In this document: piece after piece, positions 37,783-47,746 of the stretch
Layout of the letters: every line of letters starts with the position of its first letter
Position numbering within the stretch: position 1 is the stretch's first letter
Assembly: GCA_963281155.1 (NCBI GenBank)
Contig: CAUJLY010000004.1
Location: 5,828,001 to 5,892,000 of the forward strand
Length of the DNA stretch: 64,000 nt
Reading direction: 5' to 3'
DNA from: Rhabditophanes sp. KR3021
Taxonomy: Eukaryota; Nematoda; Chromadorea; Rhabditida; Alloionematidae
Position numbers and translations under genes: made by a program
The notes under the pieces: model-generated
What the model was told of the DNA's origin: nothing
Database searches by the model: none
What the model saw: the letters and a program-made list of their open reading frames with translations, nothing else

Positions 37783-38217
37783 CTAAAGATGGTATACATT
37801 GTTAAATAATGTTTAAAAATGTGTTATTTTACTGTGATTTCATATCGATTTGATTAAATCCCTACATGCAAACATTACTAATTTTACATGCAAGAGATTA
37901 AATCAAAAAATACACACAAATGTTATATGATTCAGCCCATTGTGCGAACACACCACTGATCGATCTAGTTAAGTCCTCGCTTATACAGTGAGTGGAAAGA
38001 CGCCACTACAATAATGACAGATTTTTGCGTTTCACCAACTGACAAATACCAAAATATTTTATACATTCGTTGACGTGCCCTATTACTCACGGTGAGAATG
38101 AAAAATATTTTCGAGAAAGATCTTATCGCATATATGTTATACAATGATCGTTATTTATGAACAATACATCTAACAATACTTATAATAATTGTTTTATTCT
38201 ACTTTTAGAGATTTAAT
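37783..38217. other. Spacer between divergent phospholipase and myosin light chain genes
   Basis: Should hold both promoters and the missing first exon of the phospholipase gene. An acceptor (TCTACTTTTAG) ends 10 bases before the light-chain ATG. No other element recognised. Confidence 0.4.
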
Positions 38218-38727
38218 ATGGCTTCAAGAAAGACTGTCAATAGAAGAGGTAGAACCCAACGTGCCACGTCAAATGTCTTCGCTATGTTTGACCAAGCTCA
38301 AATCCAAGAGTTCAAGGAAGCTTTCAACATGATCGACCAAAACAGAGATGGTTTTATTGACGTTAGTGACCTCCAAGAAATGTTTGCCTCTCTAGGCAAA
38401 GAGGTGACCGATGATTTCTTGGATAAAATGATTACTGAAGCCCCTGGGCCAATTAACTTCACAATGTTTTTGACCCTGTTTGGAGAAAAATTGACAGGAA
38501 CTGATCCTGAGCATGTCATTCGCAATGCCTTTGTCTGTTTTGATGAAGAAAACAAAGGATGGATTTCGGAAGATACATTACGCGAACTTCTCACTACAAT
38601 GGGCGACAGATATACCGAAGACCAAGTGGATGATCTTTTCCGTGATGCTCCAATCAAGGACGGTAAATTCTTCTACAATGAGTTCACTACTATGCTCAAG
38701 CATGGAACCAAGGACAAAGACGATTAA
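38218..38727 (+). CDS. mlc-4: Myosin regulatory light chain, non-muscle/smooth type, 169 aa
   Basis: Single coding exon. The protein binds the neck of myosin II and switches it on when phosphorylated. The phosphorylation site [12 protein letters not shown] (Thr17/Ser18 region) is fully conserved and basic residues precede it, as kinases such as MLCK and ROCK require. The first EF-hand ([12 protein letters not shown], ~residues 40-51) keeps metal ligands; the others are degenerate (for example [12 protein letters not shown]), as usual. Length and the conserved [10 protein letters not shown] block favour the non-muscle (MLC-4-like) class over body-wall muscle forms. The start sits just behind a splice acceptor, consistent with trans-splicing or a 5'-UTR intron. 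Confidence 0.93.
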   Translation: MASRKTVNRRGRTQRATSNVFAMFDQAQIQEFKEAFNMIDQNRDGFIDVSDLQEMFASLGKEVTDDFLDKMITEAPGPINFTMFLTLFGEKLTGTDPEHVIRNAFVCFDEENKGWISEDTLRELLTTMGDRYTEDQVDDLFRDAPIKDGKFFYNEFTTMLKHGTKDKDD

Positions 38728-38818
38728 GAACACAGAGAGTCTTATTGAACTAATGGTATTGTAAACTTATATTCATACTCTAATCTATTGTGATTATTTA
38801 TATGTATATGCACTATTC

Positions 38819-39193
38819 TTATTTGATTATAAATAAAATACAATCATATTTACGTTTCCACTTACCTGCAAAATTCATAAAACCCAGAGGTATATTTGAA
38901 ATACATTTGTGGAGTTTCAAAATCATGGCAGAGTCCTTTGATTTTCTAATTAGGTAGAATCCTTTCTCGTAAACAAGAAAATAAGTTTGATCCCTCTTCT
39001 CATAAACGGCAAATGGATACTCATTGACAATTTTCTTCATACTTTTACAATCCGATTCTGATATTTTTTCAATTGTGTTTTTGACGTCATTTATCTTAGG
39101 GGTTGAGGAAGTTGGAGTTGATTGGAATGCATTGGCGACACGCGTAATGTTTTCAGCCGTAGCCAAACCTTTTAAATTGTTCAAAAAATTCAT
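38819..39193 (-). CDS. Unknown small protein, 124 aa
   Basis: ATG 39193 lies four bases after a TGTCTAG acceptor. The product starts MNFLNNLKGLATAENITRVA, has a Ser/Thr/Pro-rich linker, then a compact middle part with EYPFAVYEKRDQTYFLVYEK and SKDSAMILKLHKCISNIPL. There is no membrane span. The last 14 codons may be intronic: AATTTTGCAG|GTAAGTGG is a good donor and a short alternative last exon in 38720-38790 is possible. It converges on the light-chain gene with under 100 bases between stops. Family not recognised. Confidence 0.45.
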   Translation of the reverse strand: MNFLNNLKGLATAENITRVANAFQSTPTSSTPKINDVKNTIEKISESDCKSMKKIVNEYPFAVYEKRDQTYFLVYEKGFYLIRKSKDSAMILKLHKCISNIPLGFMNFAGKWKRKYDCILFIIK

Positions 39194-39389
39194 TAACCTA
39201 GACAAAATCTTTTATAAGCACAAGAAGATCATTGAGAAATCATTATTGAATCAAACAAATTAATTAATTTCATTAAAACGCGAAAAATCTGATAAATATT
39301 TTATAAATTAACAACAAACAGCACATCACGATTTTAATTGATAATATATTTGTATAGTGGATATGTAGGTGATCAGAAAAAAGAAACAA

Positions 39390-42300
39390 CTACTCATAAA
39401 ATACTTTTAAAAGAGCCATTGTCTTCTTGACATAATTGCAGGAATTATCGGACTCATAATATAAGTTGGTCATCATTTCTTCGATTTTCGGAGAATTGCC
39501 TAGAGCGCTACAGAGGGAAACATACTCTTCCGCAAAGTAAATGATACGGCCACAAAATAATTGACCCAGCTTAAAAAATGACTCTTCCAATGGTAACGAA
39601 GGAACTAATAGTAGTTGTTGGCCAATTTTGTGAAAAGCGTGAACTGATTTGGCTGATATAATTGCAATTGATGTTATAGCATTCAAAAATATTGCATCCA
39701 CTGATGCCACATCTAATTCCTGACTTTCATTTAATATTTCCTGTTGTTCGTTTGATGCTGATATAAATGGATCAACATTGAAAGTTACCTTAATTTTTGA
39801 TATGGTATCCTTTAGAGCTTTATTGAATTCAGCTGAATCAATTACTTTCATGTCTTTTGTATGGAAGGCATCGAGTAGTTTGGAAAACTTACTAGAAAGC
39901 ACATTTAATGTGATTAATTATTAATATTTGATTTAACTTACTTCGTACCGCCAGTAGCTTGTTCTTCGTGCAAACCACGGTGATTTGCAATATTTTCTAA
40001 ACCTTCCAAATTAACTAATCCACCATGCTCTTCGAATATTTTCGGAAAACTAACAATCAACGAAGATTCAACTGTTGTCCCGTACCCTTGAAGTGGTTTG
40101 AATGAGCTTTCCGATTCTTGCTCCTTTTGTCTTAATTCTTTTAAGGCATCAGACAAATTTCCGCCTTTATCACCTTCAAAGCGAAACTTTCTAACTGAGT
40201 GTTCTCCTTTTTGTTCGGAAACAGTCAACGTATCAAAAGTCTTTTTCCCTAATACTTCAAGTGCATCTAAAGAAGTATTGACCAAACCACTAAATAACCC
40301 GCTAAAGTGACCAGCTGCTGAAGATTCATTTTTAGAAGCTAAATGAATTAATGGATTGGCTGGGCCAACTTCTTTTGACGACTCTGGTTTCTCATCAATA
40401 ATAGAAATTTTTTCCCTTGCTCTTACAGTTCTAGCCATCTCTTCAGCACTAGGAATGCCCAAAGTAGTTTCCACGGCATTTGATATCCCATCCCCAACTG
40501 CACTGACAACATTAGCAACATTCGTCAATCCTGACCAACCCCATAAACTTGTCGATTGGGGTTTGATGGTCGGTTTGTTATTTCCCTTCAATTCCTCTTC
40601 AACTTCATTAAACCAATCATCACCATCTCTAGAAACTAGGTGTTCTATTTTTTCGATGGATGCAGTTGTACTTCTTGAAGCACTACTATCTTTACGCGCA
40701 GTATGCTCTGACGGCGTTCTTTCCCATTCTTTGTCAATCGAATCCATGCTATCCCTATCAGTCGATACTCCATTACTTATTTGGTCAGATGATTCTTTAG
40801 ATACATTTTTAGCTACTTCATTAGCTTGCTTGATTCTTACAGCTACCTTATCACTATTGGGTGTATTTTTGGTGCATTCTTCGACAGCAGATTCCTTTGC
40901 AATATTTACTTCCCTACTAATTTGTTGGTCAGTTACAATTTCGTTGACAATTTCTTTAGTGTTTAGTTTACTAATTTCTTTGCAAACTTCTGTGGTAGTC
41001 TCAATGTCCTTCTTCTGCGTAGATGCTGTCTTTTTAACAACGTTAGACTTGATTTCCTTCTTTTGACTGGGAGAAGATATCTTCGTATCATCGACGACAG
41101 GCAATTCCCTACAGTATTCAAAGAGTTGTAATAGATTAGAGTGTAATAAATATGTGAATGTAAAATGTTATTTTTAATGAAGAGTTTATTTGGTTGTATT
41201 TGAATAAGTGGTAGGGAAGATTTACTTTTTTCCAAAAGAGCTTAATCGAAGTTTGAGTCCCGTCATTGGATATGTCTATTTTTATTAAATAATATCATGT
41301 TCTTTGATACGTTAATTTGCACTCATTATCAAATTTTACTTGTTAATATATTCGAACGACAGTAAGAGCTAAATAACCTTAGACCGTAAAATGATTCAGC
41401 TTAATGTTTCCATTTTTTAAAACCCGCAAACTTTAACAACACTTCATTCAATTTAAATCTATTAAAGTGGAATATGATTGATCTTCTTCTATCCAAAGTC
41501 TAATGTTTTGGGCTATGGCTTACGACTATATAAAGATAGACTTATGATTAGATTTTCATTATTAAATGATCTAAATTTAATTAAATTGTGCCACGTTATT
41601 AAGTCACAGCTTCAACAAATAGAAATAAATAACAATAAGGTTCTGCTTATCGAAATTTAGTTGATAAGCGTGCTTCTACTCCTACTCCAATTGTTACTTT
41701 AAAGCAATCTATTTACTAATCTATTTAATCCTCTTATTTAAGACGCGTAATACTGTTAGATTTACTGAGATTCCAGGATTTAGTAATAAAATGCAGAGAC
41801 AAAGTAATCGTCAGTAAGTATGGTACTAAGGACAAGAAAATGAAAGAGACTAAAACGGGAGGTGTCGCGATGAATAGTGATGTAAAAAATGCTCAAGGCG
41901 GCTGTATTAAAGGATGTATGAGTGTGAATACTCTTTATGCTCAATTATATCCTGATCTTTAAAAAGTTGAAACTCATATGCACAATTTCGTATTTAAAGG
42001 AAATAGATACAAGGGACTATTCTAGCGAAATTTGGGAGATCCTGTTCTAGGAAGGAACAACGTACAAAGCTTCCAGTCTAGAAGGCAGAATCATACATTA
42101 TGTCGAGGGCAATAAGGAGACATTGTTGGTCAAAGCCTCACCAGTCGAGGTTATTATTGTATTAACTTCATTGTGCATTCAAAAAGTTGTCCATTCATCG
42201 CATTATTTGCATGGTCTTCCATGAAAATTCCGAAGATTATCTATTTGTTGATCATATAGTAGGCAAAAAATATAATAATGATGCAAGTAATTTGAGATGG

Positions 42301-43543
42301 TGATTCCTCAAAAAAATCCTGAAAATGGGGTTTCCAAGAAAGCCCGTCAACCAGATCTTCTTGGTGGATTAGTTAAAATTGATAAATCTATAAAAAAAGT
42401 TGCGGAATCTATCGGAGTCGCCAGCGCAACAATGTCAAAACACATCATTAGACACAAAGTGCTGAGAAAATTCAGCTGAAGCGCATGGAAGAGGAAGAAA
42501 AGTAATTGAAGCAGAGAATGAGAATGGATGTGAACGAGAATGGGAAGATGGAAGTAAGAGTGAGGCTGACATTGTTAAAAGAATTCTTCAATTAACTTTG
42601 GATGATCAGTGGGTTAAAATTCATTTTTCTATTGAAAAAGCTGCTGAAGTATTAAAAATTGACTATGAAACCCTTGCCGACGCAATTGCTGAAAGAGAAG
42701 TTTTGGATGAATGTAAGTGGAAGTTCAAAAAAGAAATTTAATAATATTAATAACTCCATTTGTTTAAGTTTTCATTGTATTCCGTTAATTTTTCCTTTAA
42801 TAAATCTTTTTAAAAACTTCGTGTATTTTTTACTTGTTTTGAATTCACTTTTAATGCTCTAAATAACCACAATGATGACAACATCAACAACCCTTTAAAT
42901 ACGCAGCAATAGATGTGATTTAATTGAAAAAGAAAATGTATGTATCCTTATTTAAACTAAATCGGTTATGTATGTGATGAATATATAAATGAAGAGTCTT
43001 ATTTAGTTGTTCTTAAATTAATGAAAAGGAGACTTACTTTTTTGCGGTAGACGAGAGCGGTAGAATACTTTCCCAATCGCAATCCCATTCGCTTGTTTTT
43101 TTCGTGGCGCTTTTGACCTTTTTGCTGGGCATTTTTTTGGCGTGTGAATTTTGTGATGTGTTTGTATCCATCAATGTTTCTCCAACTTTGACTGTATCCT
43201 TGGTAGTGGAATCATTTGTGTTAACTTTCCTGACTTGACTAATTGTATCTACACTTTGCTGCACCGTTTGCTCAGCACCAACAAACCCATTTTTCATCTC
43301 GGAAACATGTGATGACAGGTTCTGATCTTTAACTTCGTGATCATTTGATTTGGTAATTTCGGCTTTTGCTAATACTTCATTGTGTGCTAAATCTGTCAAC
43401 GTGGTTCCTAACTGATCGTTCTTATCAACCACATCACACCCATCTTTCTTAGCAATATTGGTAACATTAGGTGCTGGCAATTGTAAACATTTTTCGTCTT
43501 CACCTTCAGAGGCAGACAAAAACTCATCCTCGGAATCTGACAT
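39390..43543 (-). CDS. FAM114-family protein (NOXP20-like), 724 aa
   Basis: Exons 43038-43543, 39942-41108 and 39390-39891; phases agree (506 + 1167 + 502). Animal FAM114 proteins associate with Golgi membranes and Rab2. The N-terminal ~390 residues are disordered, acidic and Ser/Lys/Thr-rich. The family core follows: LWGWSGLTNVANVVSAVGDG, AVETTLGIPSAEEMART, and HFSGLFSGLVNTSLDALEVL with GKKTFDTLTVSEQ. These correspond to the family's amphipathic 'W-G-W…GIPSP' and 'LDALE-IGKKTMD' blocks. The last exon is a helical domain. The start follows an ATTTTAG acceptor. Intron 1 is 1.93 kb, far longer than its neighbours, and holds a decayed HNH endonuclease-like ORF on the other strand. Confidence 0.85.
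41174..41233. repeat. Left copy of an imperfect ~60-bp direct repeat flanking the HNH relic
   Basis: Begins TAATGAAGAGTTTATTTGGT and ends GGGAAGATTTACTTTTTT. It resembles 42986-43044, which includes the exon-1 donor of the FAM114 gene. The match is imperfect, by eye about 70-75%. Confidence 0.5.
41729..41962 (+). pseudogene. Open coding-like fragment upstream of the HNH relic
   Basis: 77 codons without a stop but no ATG at the head. Composition looks coding, with Lys/Gly/Thr-rich SKYGTKDKKMKETKTGG and a Cys/Gly stretch (NAQGGCIKGCMSVNTLYAQL), unlike the AT-driven frames around it. It ends 64 bases before the HNH relic, same strand, so it may belong to the same inserted unit. Family not recognised. 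Confidence 0.35.
42027..42741 (+). pseudogene. Decayed NUMOD4-HNH-NUMOD1 homing-endonuclease-like ORF
   Basis: Lies on the plus strand inside intron 1 of the minus-strand FAM114-family gene. In order: a NUMOD4-like start (EIWEIL…TTYKASSLEGRI, from 42027, with an internal TAG); an HNH core with HRIICMVFHENSEDYLFVDH, then VGKKYNNDASNLRW; a one-base deletion right after that Trp; the typical PQKN segment; a NUMOD1-like unit (SIKKVAESIGVASATMSKHI); and a second NUMOD1-like unit (QWVKIHFSIEKAAEVLKI … CKWKFKK) ending at 42741. Such proteins are site-specific DNA endonucleases of phages, organelles and large DNA viruses. At least two frame breaks and one in-frame stop mean it is not expressed as one protein. 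Family by motif order; the donor is unknown. Confidence 0.72.
42986..43044. repeat. Right copy of the ~60-bp direct repeat, overlapping the FAM114 exon-1 donor
   Basis: AAATGAAGAGTCTTATTTAG … GGAGACTTACTTTTTT. It contains the functional donor (ACTTAC on this strand). The left copy at 41174-41233 carries a look-alike donor (ATTTAC) in the same place. Confidence 0.5.
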
Positions 43544-44670
43544 CGCACAACCTAAAATTAGAATTACACTTTTTAATTTGGGTAAATAAATAAGGTGTTT
43601 TAAAAGTACTTAATGATCACAACGAATAACTTAAATCACAATTAATTGTTTGTGATAAATTCAAAATTCAGGTGTTTGTTATAAAGTTAAAATTAGTAGA
43701 TAATTACAATGTTTTGTGGTAAAATAACGTATTATACTATACTATTATTCTTCCACGTCAATTTAAAAGGTTGACATTTATTGTAAACAGATACTCCTCT
43801 CCAAACATTATTTTAAGACCCAACTGACAAAGTTACTCTAATATTGGCGGCTATTAAGAACAATTTGCCTTTCTGCCAGATATTTTGAAATTAGTGAATC
43901 ATCTTTGACTAGCCGTCCCAGTAGTTTCAACATTAATCTGTACATTATTCACACATATTGCTCATACTATTACTTCGGTCCATCATATTGTTGGACATAT
44001 TATTAGTGTTCTTCATATTACTCACGTTCTTCATAATATACTTTTGATATTGTTGTGCGTAAAAGTAATCAAGCAAAGCCATCCTTGATTTTTGCAATTA
44101 ATTTTTACTACTTATTTGGTGGAAATGTAGTCATGTAAAAATTAATCGTCAAAATGTCTAATTTCATATTTTTATAAGAGACCATCATTAAGAAGACGAT
44201 ACTTTGTGTTAATTACGAATAAATATAAAGTTGATGGTCATAAATAAAATTAATTTACCTTAATTGATAGACTATCTCTTTTTTCGTGTTATACTTTTGT
44301 GTATTTTTTAAGAGTAACATTTAAAAATTATATCAAATCAAATATATTAGTTACTTTGTGTCAATACAATTACATTAGATCACCATTAGATCACTATTAG
44401 ATCACTAATTATTTGGTGCAAATTTAAAAACTAGATTTAAACAATCACAAATGTAGTAGTGCTTATTTATCAATAAATACATATCAATAAGTGTGCAGTT
44501 ACTTATAGGTATCAACACCTTACGTGATTTATTGTACTTAGCGTTTGAAGTCTTAAACTTAATAAGGATATCACATGTCAAAAATAATTGTATTGATTCT
44601 TACCACACCTAATTTATTTAGTATATTGCGTGTTTTTTATTTATCAAAATTGCATTACATTGTTTCAGAA
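43544..44670. other. Spacer between divergent FAM114-like and unknown genes
   Basis: AT-rich, presumably both promoters. Contains three exact-to-near copies of an 11-base unit, ATTAGATCAC(C/T), at 44374-44406. No gene or RNA recognised. Confidence 0.4.
44374..44406. repeat. Three tandem copies of an 11-bp unit
   Basis: ATTAGATCACC, ATTAGATCACT, ATTAGATCACT in tandem. It may be a small regulatory repeat or chance slippage. Confidence 0.5.
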
Positions 44671-45057
44671 ATGACTATATACGAAGACCGCTATTCGGCT
44701 GTTGTTACGACCACAACAACCGTCAAAATGGACAAAAATAACCACTCAGATTTTAACTTAAATCCTATATTTACTGCTAACCATAACTCTATGGCACATT
44801 CGCCAACAACAATAAACGCTAAAACTAGTATAGTCAATGAGACACCATTTAAACGTGCCTATCGGTCCTCCCAAAACAATACTAACTCTGGCTCTATGTC
44901 TCGCCTCACCAGTGTCATCCGTCGGTCTTTGAGGCTTGGACCAAAACAAACCACTACTGCCGGCACATTTGACAACGTCCCTACTCGTAGAATGACATTT
45001 CGCAGAACCTTTGATGACAAAGAAGGGTTTGTTTACATTAACAAGAAGCTTAACTAA
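44671..45057 (+). CDS. Unknown basic, low-complexity protein, 128 aa
   Basis: The frame is open further upstream, but ATG 44671 is two bases after a strong TTGTTTCAG acceptor and is the likely start. The first ~60 residues are Thr/Asn/Ser-rich (SAVVTTTTTVKMDKNNHSDF). The second half is strongly basic with RSMSR-like and RRSLRLG patches and ends in TRRMTFRRTFDDKEGFVYIN. No membrane span or signal peptide. Arg/Ser and Arg/Thr clusters suggest nucleic-acid binding or phosphorylation sites; this is inference. Family unknown. Confidence 0.55.
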   Translation: MTIYEDRYSAVVTTTTTVKMDKNNHSDFNLNPIFTANHNSMAHSPTTINAKTSIVNETPFKRAYRSSQNNTNSGSMSRLTSVIRRSLRLGPKQTTTAGTFDNVPTRRMTFRRTFDDKEGFVYINKKLN

Positions 45058-45281
45058 TTTTTATCTTTATTTCAGTTAGTTTAAAGGAGAACGAAAAAAT
45101 AGATAAAGGCAGTTTTATTAAAAAATATAAAAAGGACTAATACTTTAAAACATATTCAAAAACAGAAAAATCTTTTAGAATCATTTTAGCGACTTGACTA
45201 TTCTTCCCTGTATCCATATAGCTGACGTATTTTAGAGATGTCTTTCCTGATTCATAGTTAGTGATCTGATCTCGATAAGCA

Positions 45282-45905
45282 TTAATCAAATGCTTTCGAT
45301 GTTTTCAGGAAGGATGTGTTCTTTTGATGATAGTTAATGGCTCCCCTGCTTGACCAACTTATGAAAGACTCTTTCTTTTCGGCCAAAGACATATCCCCAA
45401 TTATTAGCAAAATTGTAGTCGTGTCTATGCTCAGCACTCTTGCATTTATCATGTATGCTTCTCCTATATAAAACATTCGACCCACTACTTTTACGAGATC
45501 CTATTTAAATCCAGCTGCTAATGAATCAATTGCCAAATAATCATCACATGATTTGTTTCCTTCAACTGCAGTTAATTCATCTAATTGTTCCTTAATGGCA
45601 ACTGCATTGTTGATGAGATTGAATTACTCTGTAGCTTCTATTGACTCCTTACATGATCTTGTTTTTTCATGCTTAGCAAGCGTATGACATCATTAGGATA
45701 TTTTCCACATACCGAACATTTCAAAATAAAGTTAATTTCGTTACTCTTCAGATAATAATAGTTAGGGACATCGCATTTTTTATCGTAAGCCACGACCATT
45801 TGAGAGTTGTTCAGTCATTCCAATTCCCAAAATTTTGATCCAATCGGCATCAAAAAGATTCAAGGAGTAACTTGACGCAACTCCAAGCGATACGTTTGTT
45901 GAATT
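45282..45905 (-). pseudogene. Broken coding sequence of unknown origin
   Basis: Long minus-strand stretches read as protein but are interrupted by single stops and at least one frame change. A first piece (…SLNLFDADWIKILGIGMTEQ) shifts frame into one with CDVPNYYYLKSN, a C-S-V-C-G-K pair and KHEKTRSCKESIEATE. It then runs through TAA and TAG into LVKVVGRMFYIGEAYMINAR and ends at 45282. Both stops are at codons one mutation from Gln (CAA/CAG). Codon use differs from AT-rich random frames. No family recognised. It may be one decayed gene together with 45920-46294, or a second insertion related to the HNH region. Confidence 0.4.
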
Positions 45906-45919
45906 TTAATTAACGTGGA

Positions 45920-46294
45920 TCAGACATCTCTCCCAGATAAAAGAATTCCCTCTGCGAATCCATCCAAGCATTTTCCACCAACCTTCTTATCTGATTTGAA
46001 GATCTTTGACATAATCTTGAGTTTTGCAGACAAGTGACTATTACCACCCATCAGTGTAGCTGCTTCCTTTTCATGTCTGTCTAATATTCCGTAAATGCCT
46101 TTGTTCTGTCCAAAGTACCAAGTATCATCATCTTCCATAAAACAGTAAGCGGAATAAATTCTTTTTAAAGATTCATCTTCTTGCCAATGAAATCTTCCTT
46201 ACTCAAGTATTTCATAAAGAATCCTAAACTTTTCTTCACCGGTAACACCTTTGATTAGCTCCTCAACTTCTTCCCTAAACTCAAATGTATCCAT
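45920..46294 (-). CDS. Unknown acidic protein, 110 aa with a putative 42-base intron, or 5' part of a decayed gene
   Basis: ATG 46294 opens MDTFEFREEVEELIKGVTGE. An in-frame TAA after codon 31 coincides with a possible donor (GTAAGG). Removing 46161-46202 restores the frame through FMEDDDTWYFGQNKGIYGIL and ends GILLSGRDV-stop. That 'intron' is itself protein-like (GRFHWQEDESLK), a multiple of three, and ends AAAAAG rather than the usual TTTCAG, so a nonsense mutation is just as likely as splicing. No family recognised. Confidence 0.35.
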
Positions 46295-46384
46295 CTTTGC
46301 TCCCGGGCAGCACGGTTTTTGTTGATGAAACGTTGTGGAGATTAAGCATGTGTACAAATAAATAGCTTGTTAAACAATACAAAA

Positions 46385-46783
46385 ATGGTTTATTCACTAA
46401 TTAATAGTATATTTATAGGCAGCTATTTTACAGATTATTCCAAAGTCCGTATTGCCAAGTCTACTGATGAATTTGGGTCTATAGATCAAATTCGTCATTT
46501 GCTTCAGCACAACCGTTTTAAAGACGTAAGTTTTGCAAAAAAAATACACAACAATGTATGATGTCTTTAAGTTTTGCATAACCACTACTATATAAAATTG
46601 ATTATCAACATAAAAGATAACATTTGTCATCAAAACAAACGTATTAAAAAGCTCTTAAATTACAAAATATATAAAATTCCATTTGTGTAAATTGGCAACA
46701 CCAATAAACAAAACAATAGATTGTTTATTTTTTATATGTAAATTCATTCTTAGGATTATAGCTTCCTTTGTTATGATTCATGA
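46385..46783 (+). CDS. Possible small protein, 56 aa, two exons
   Basis: Exon 46385-46525 ends at a good donor (GAC|GTAAGTTTT). A phase-matched short last exon at 46754-46783 follows a TTCTTAG acceptor. The product has a hydrophobic start (MVYSLINSIFIGSYF) and a polar tail (DEFGSIDQIRHLLQHNRFKD). Real coding character in the first exon, but the second exon is only nine codons and is a guess. No family recognised. Confidence 0.35.
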
Positions 46784-47746
46784 CAACATTTAAAAAGATT
46801 AATAAACATGATTTGAAAATATTCGTAAGATTAAATTAATTTATATGGTTCACCGAAAATAAGTATGTGAAAACAATCTTCATATTTACGAAAAGGCCTT
46901 AATTTTATACCCTAATTAATATTTAAAATAATCCATTAGGTTAACTAAATTGCAAAAACATTCGAAAAGCTATAAAAGTGATTCCATTTTCGATAGAAAT
47001 TGTTATACTTAAATTATTAATTGAAATTATTGCGATCATTTTTTTATTTTGAATAATATTTAGTTGATGACATTTAAGTTAGTAATGTAGTTGGAAATTT
47101 TTGAGTATTAATTGAATAAATATATGCATATATGTCATTATAAACAAATAGCTTGAGGGAAAAACTTTGAAGGGTTATCTCAATAAATGTATATTCGTTT
47201 GATATTTACTCTTAAAATAAATGTTTCCTGTATTTATGACCCAGTTGTTTCTTAGACTCATTTCCTGTTTAAATATGAGAAGTACCAGCTAAAATGTCGA
47301 ATTTCGGTTTTTTGTTAAGTCAAGATCATACTTAATACCAGTTTTTGAGGTGCACGCTTTCATTCTTACACAATCTTGAAAGAGCATTGTATCATTCGGT
47401 GAATTAGCGTGATAATAATTCAAAAGTGTTGTATTTTTTAAATTACTCAAAACATATGTGTGACTACATACTAATTTATGAGAAGATATAAATATCTACT
47501 TGTATTATTGTAAAAATATATTTTTACTTTGCCATTGATATTAAACAATATTCTTATTGTGTCTGTGATGATATTTTTATTAGGTTTTTGTTAAGATATT
47601 TTTGATCCGTCTTACGTTTGCTAAAGAAATACTGAAAGCGTATTATATTAAACTAACTACAATATTTCGAAATCGAATTATTTTATTAAAAATATTGAAA
47701 GCGTATTATTTTCATTAGAAAATTGCAAAAGTATTCTCTTTCCGCA
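46784..47746. other. Intergenic, no gene seen
   Basis: AT-rich ~960 bases upstream of the TBC1D24-like gene. No RNA gene recognised. A short segment (GAAAGCGTATTATATT / GAAAGCGTATTATTTT) recurs near 47634 and 47698. Confidence 0.4.

Noticed and set aside
40356..41066. 236-codon plus-strand frame opposite the FAM114 coding exon
   Set aside because: Shadow frame of a Ser/Thr/Lys-rich exon; the minus-strand reading has the family motifs and splice phases.
41478..41660. 60-codon plus-strand frame in the FAM114 intron, considered as part of the inserted element
   Set aside because: Composition is AT-driven (Leu/Ile/Asn/Lys), unlike the neighbouring HNH relic, and no motif was seen.
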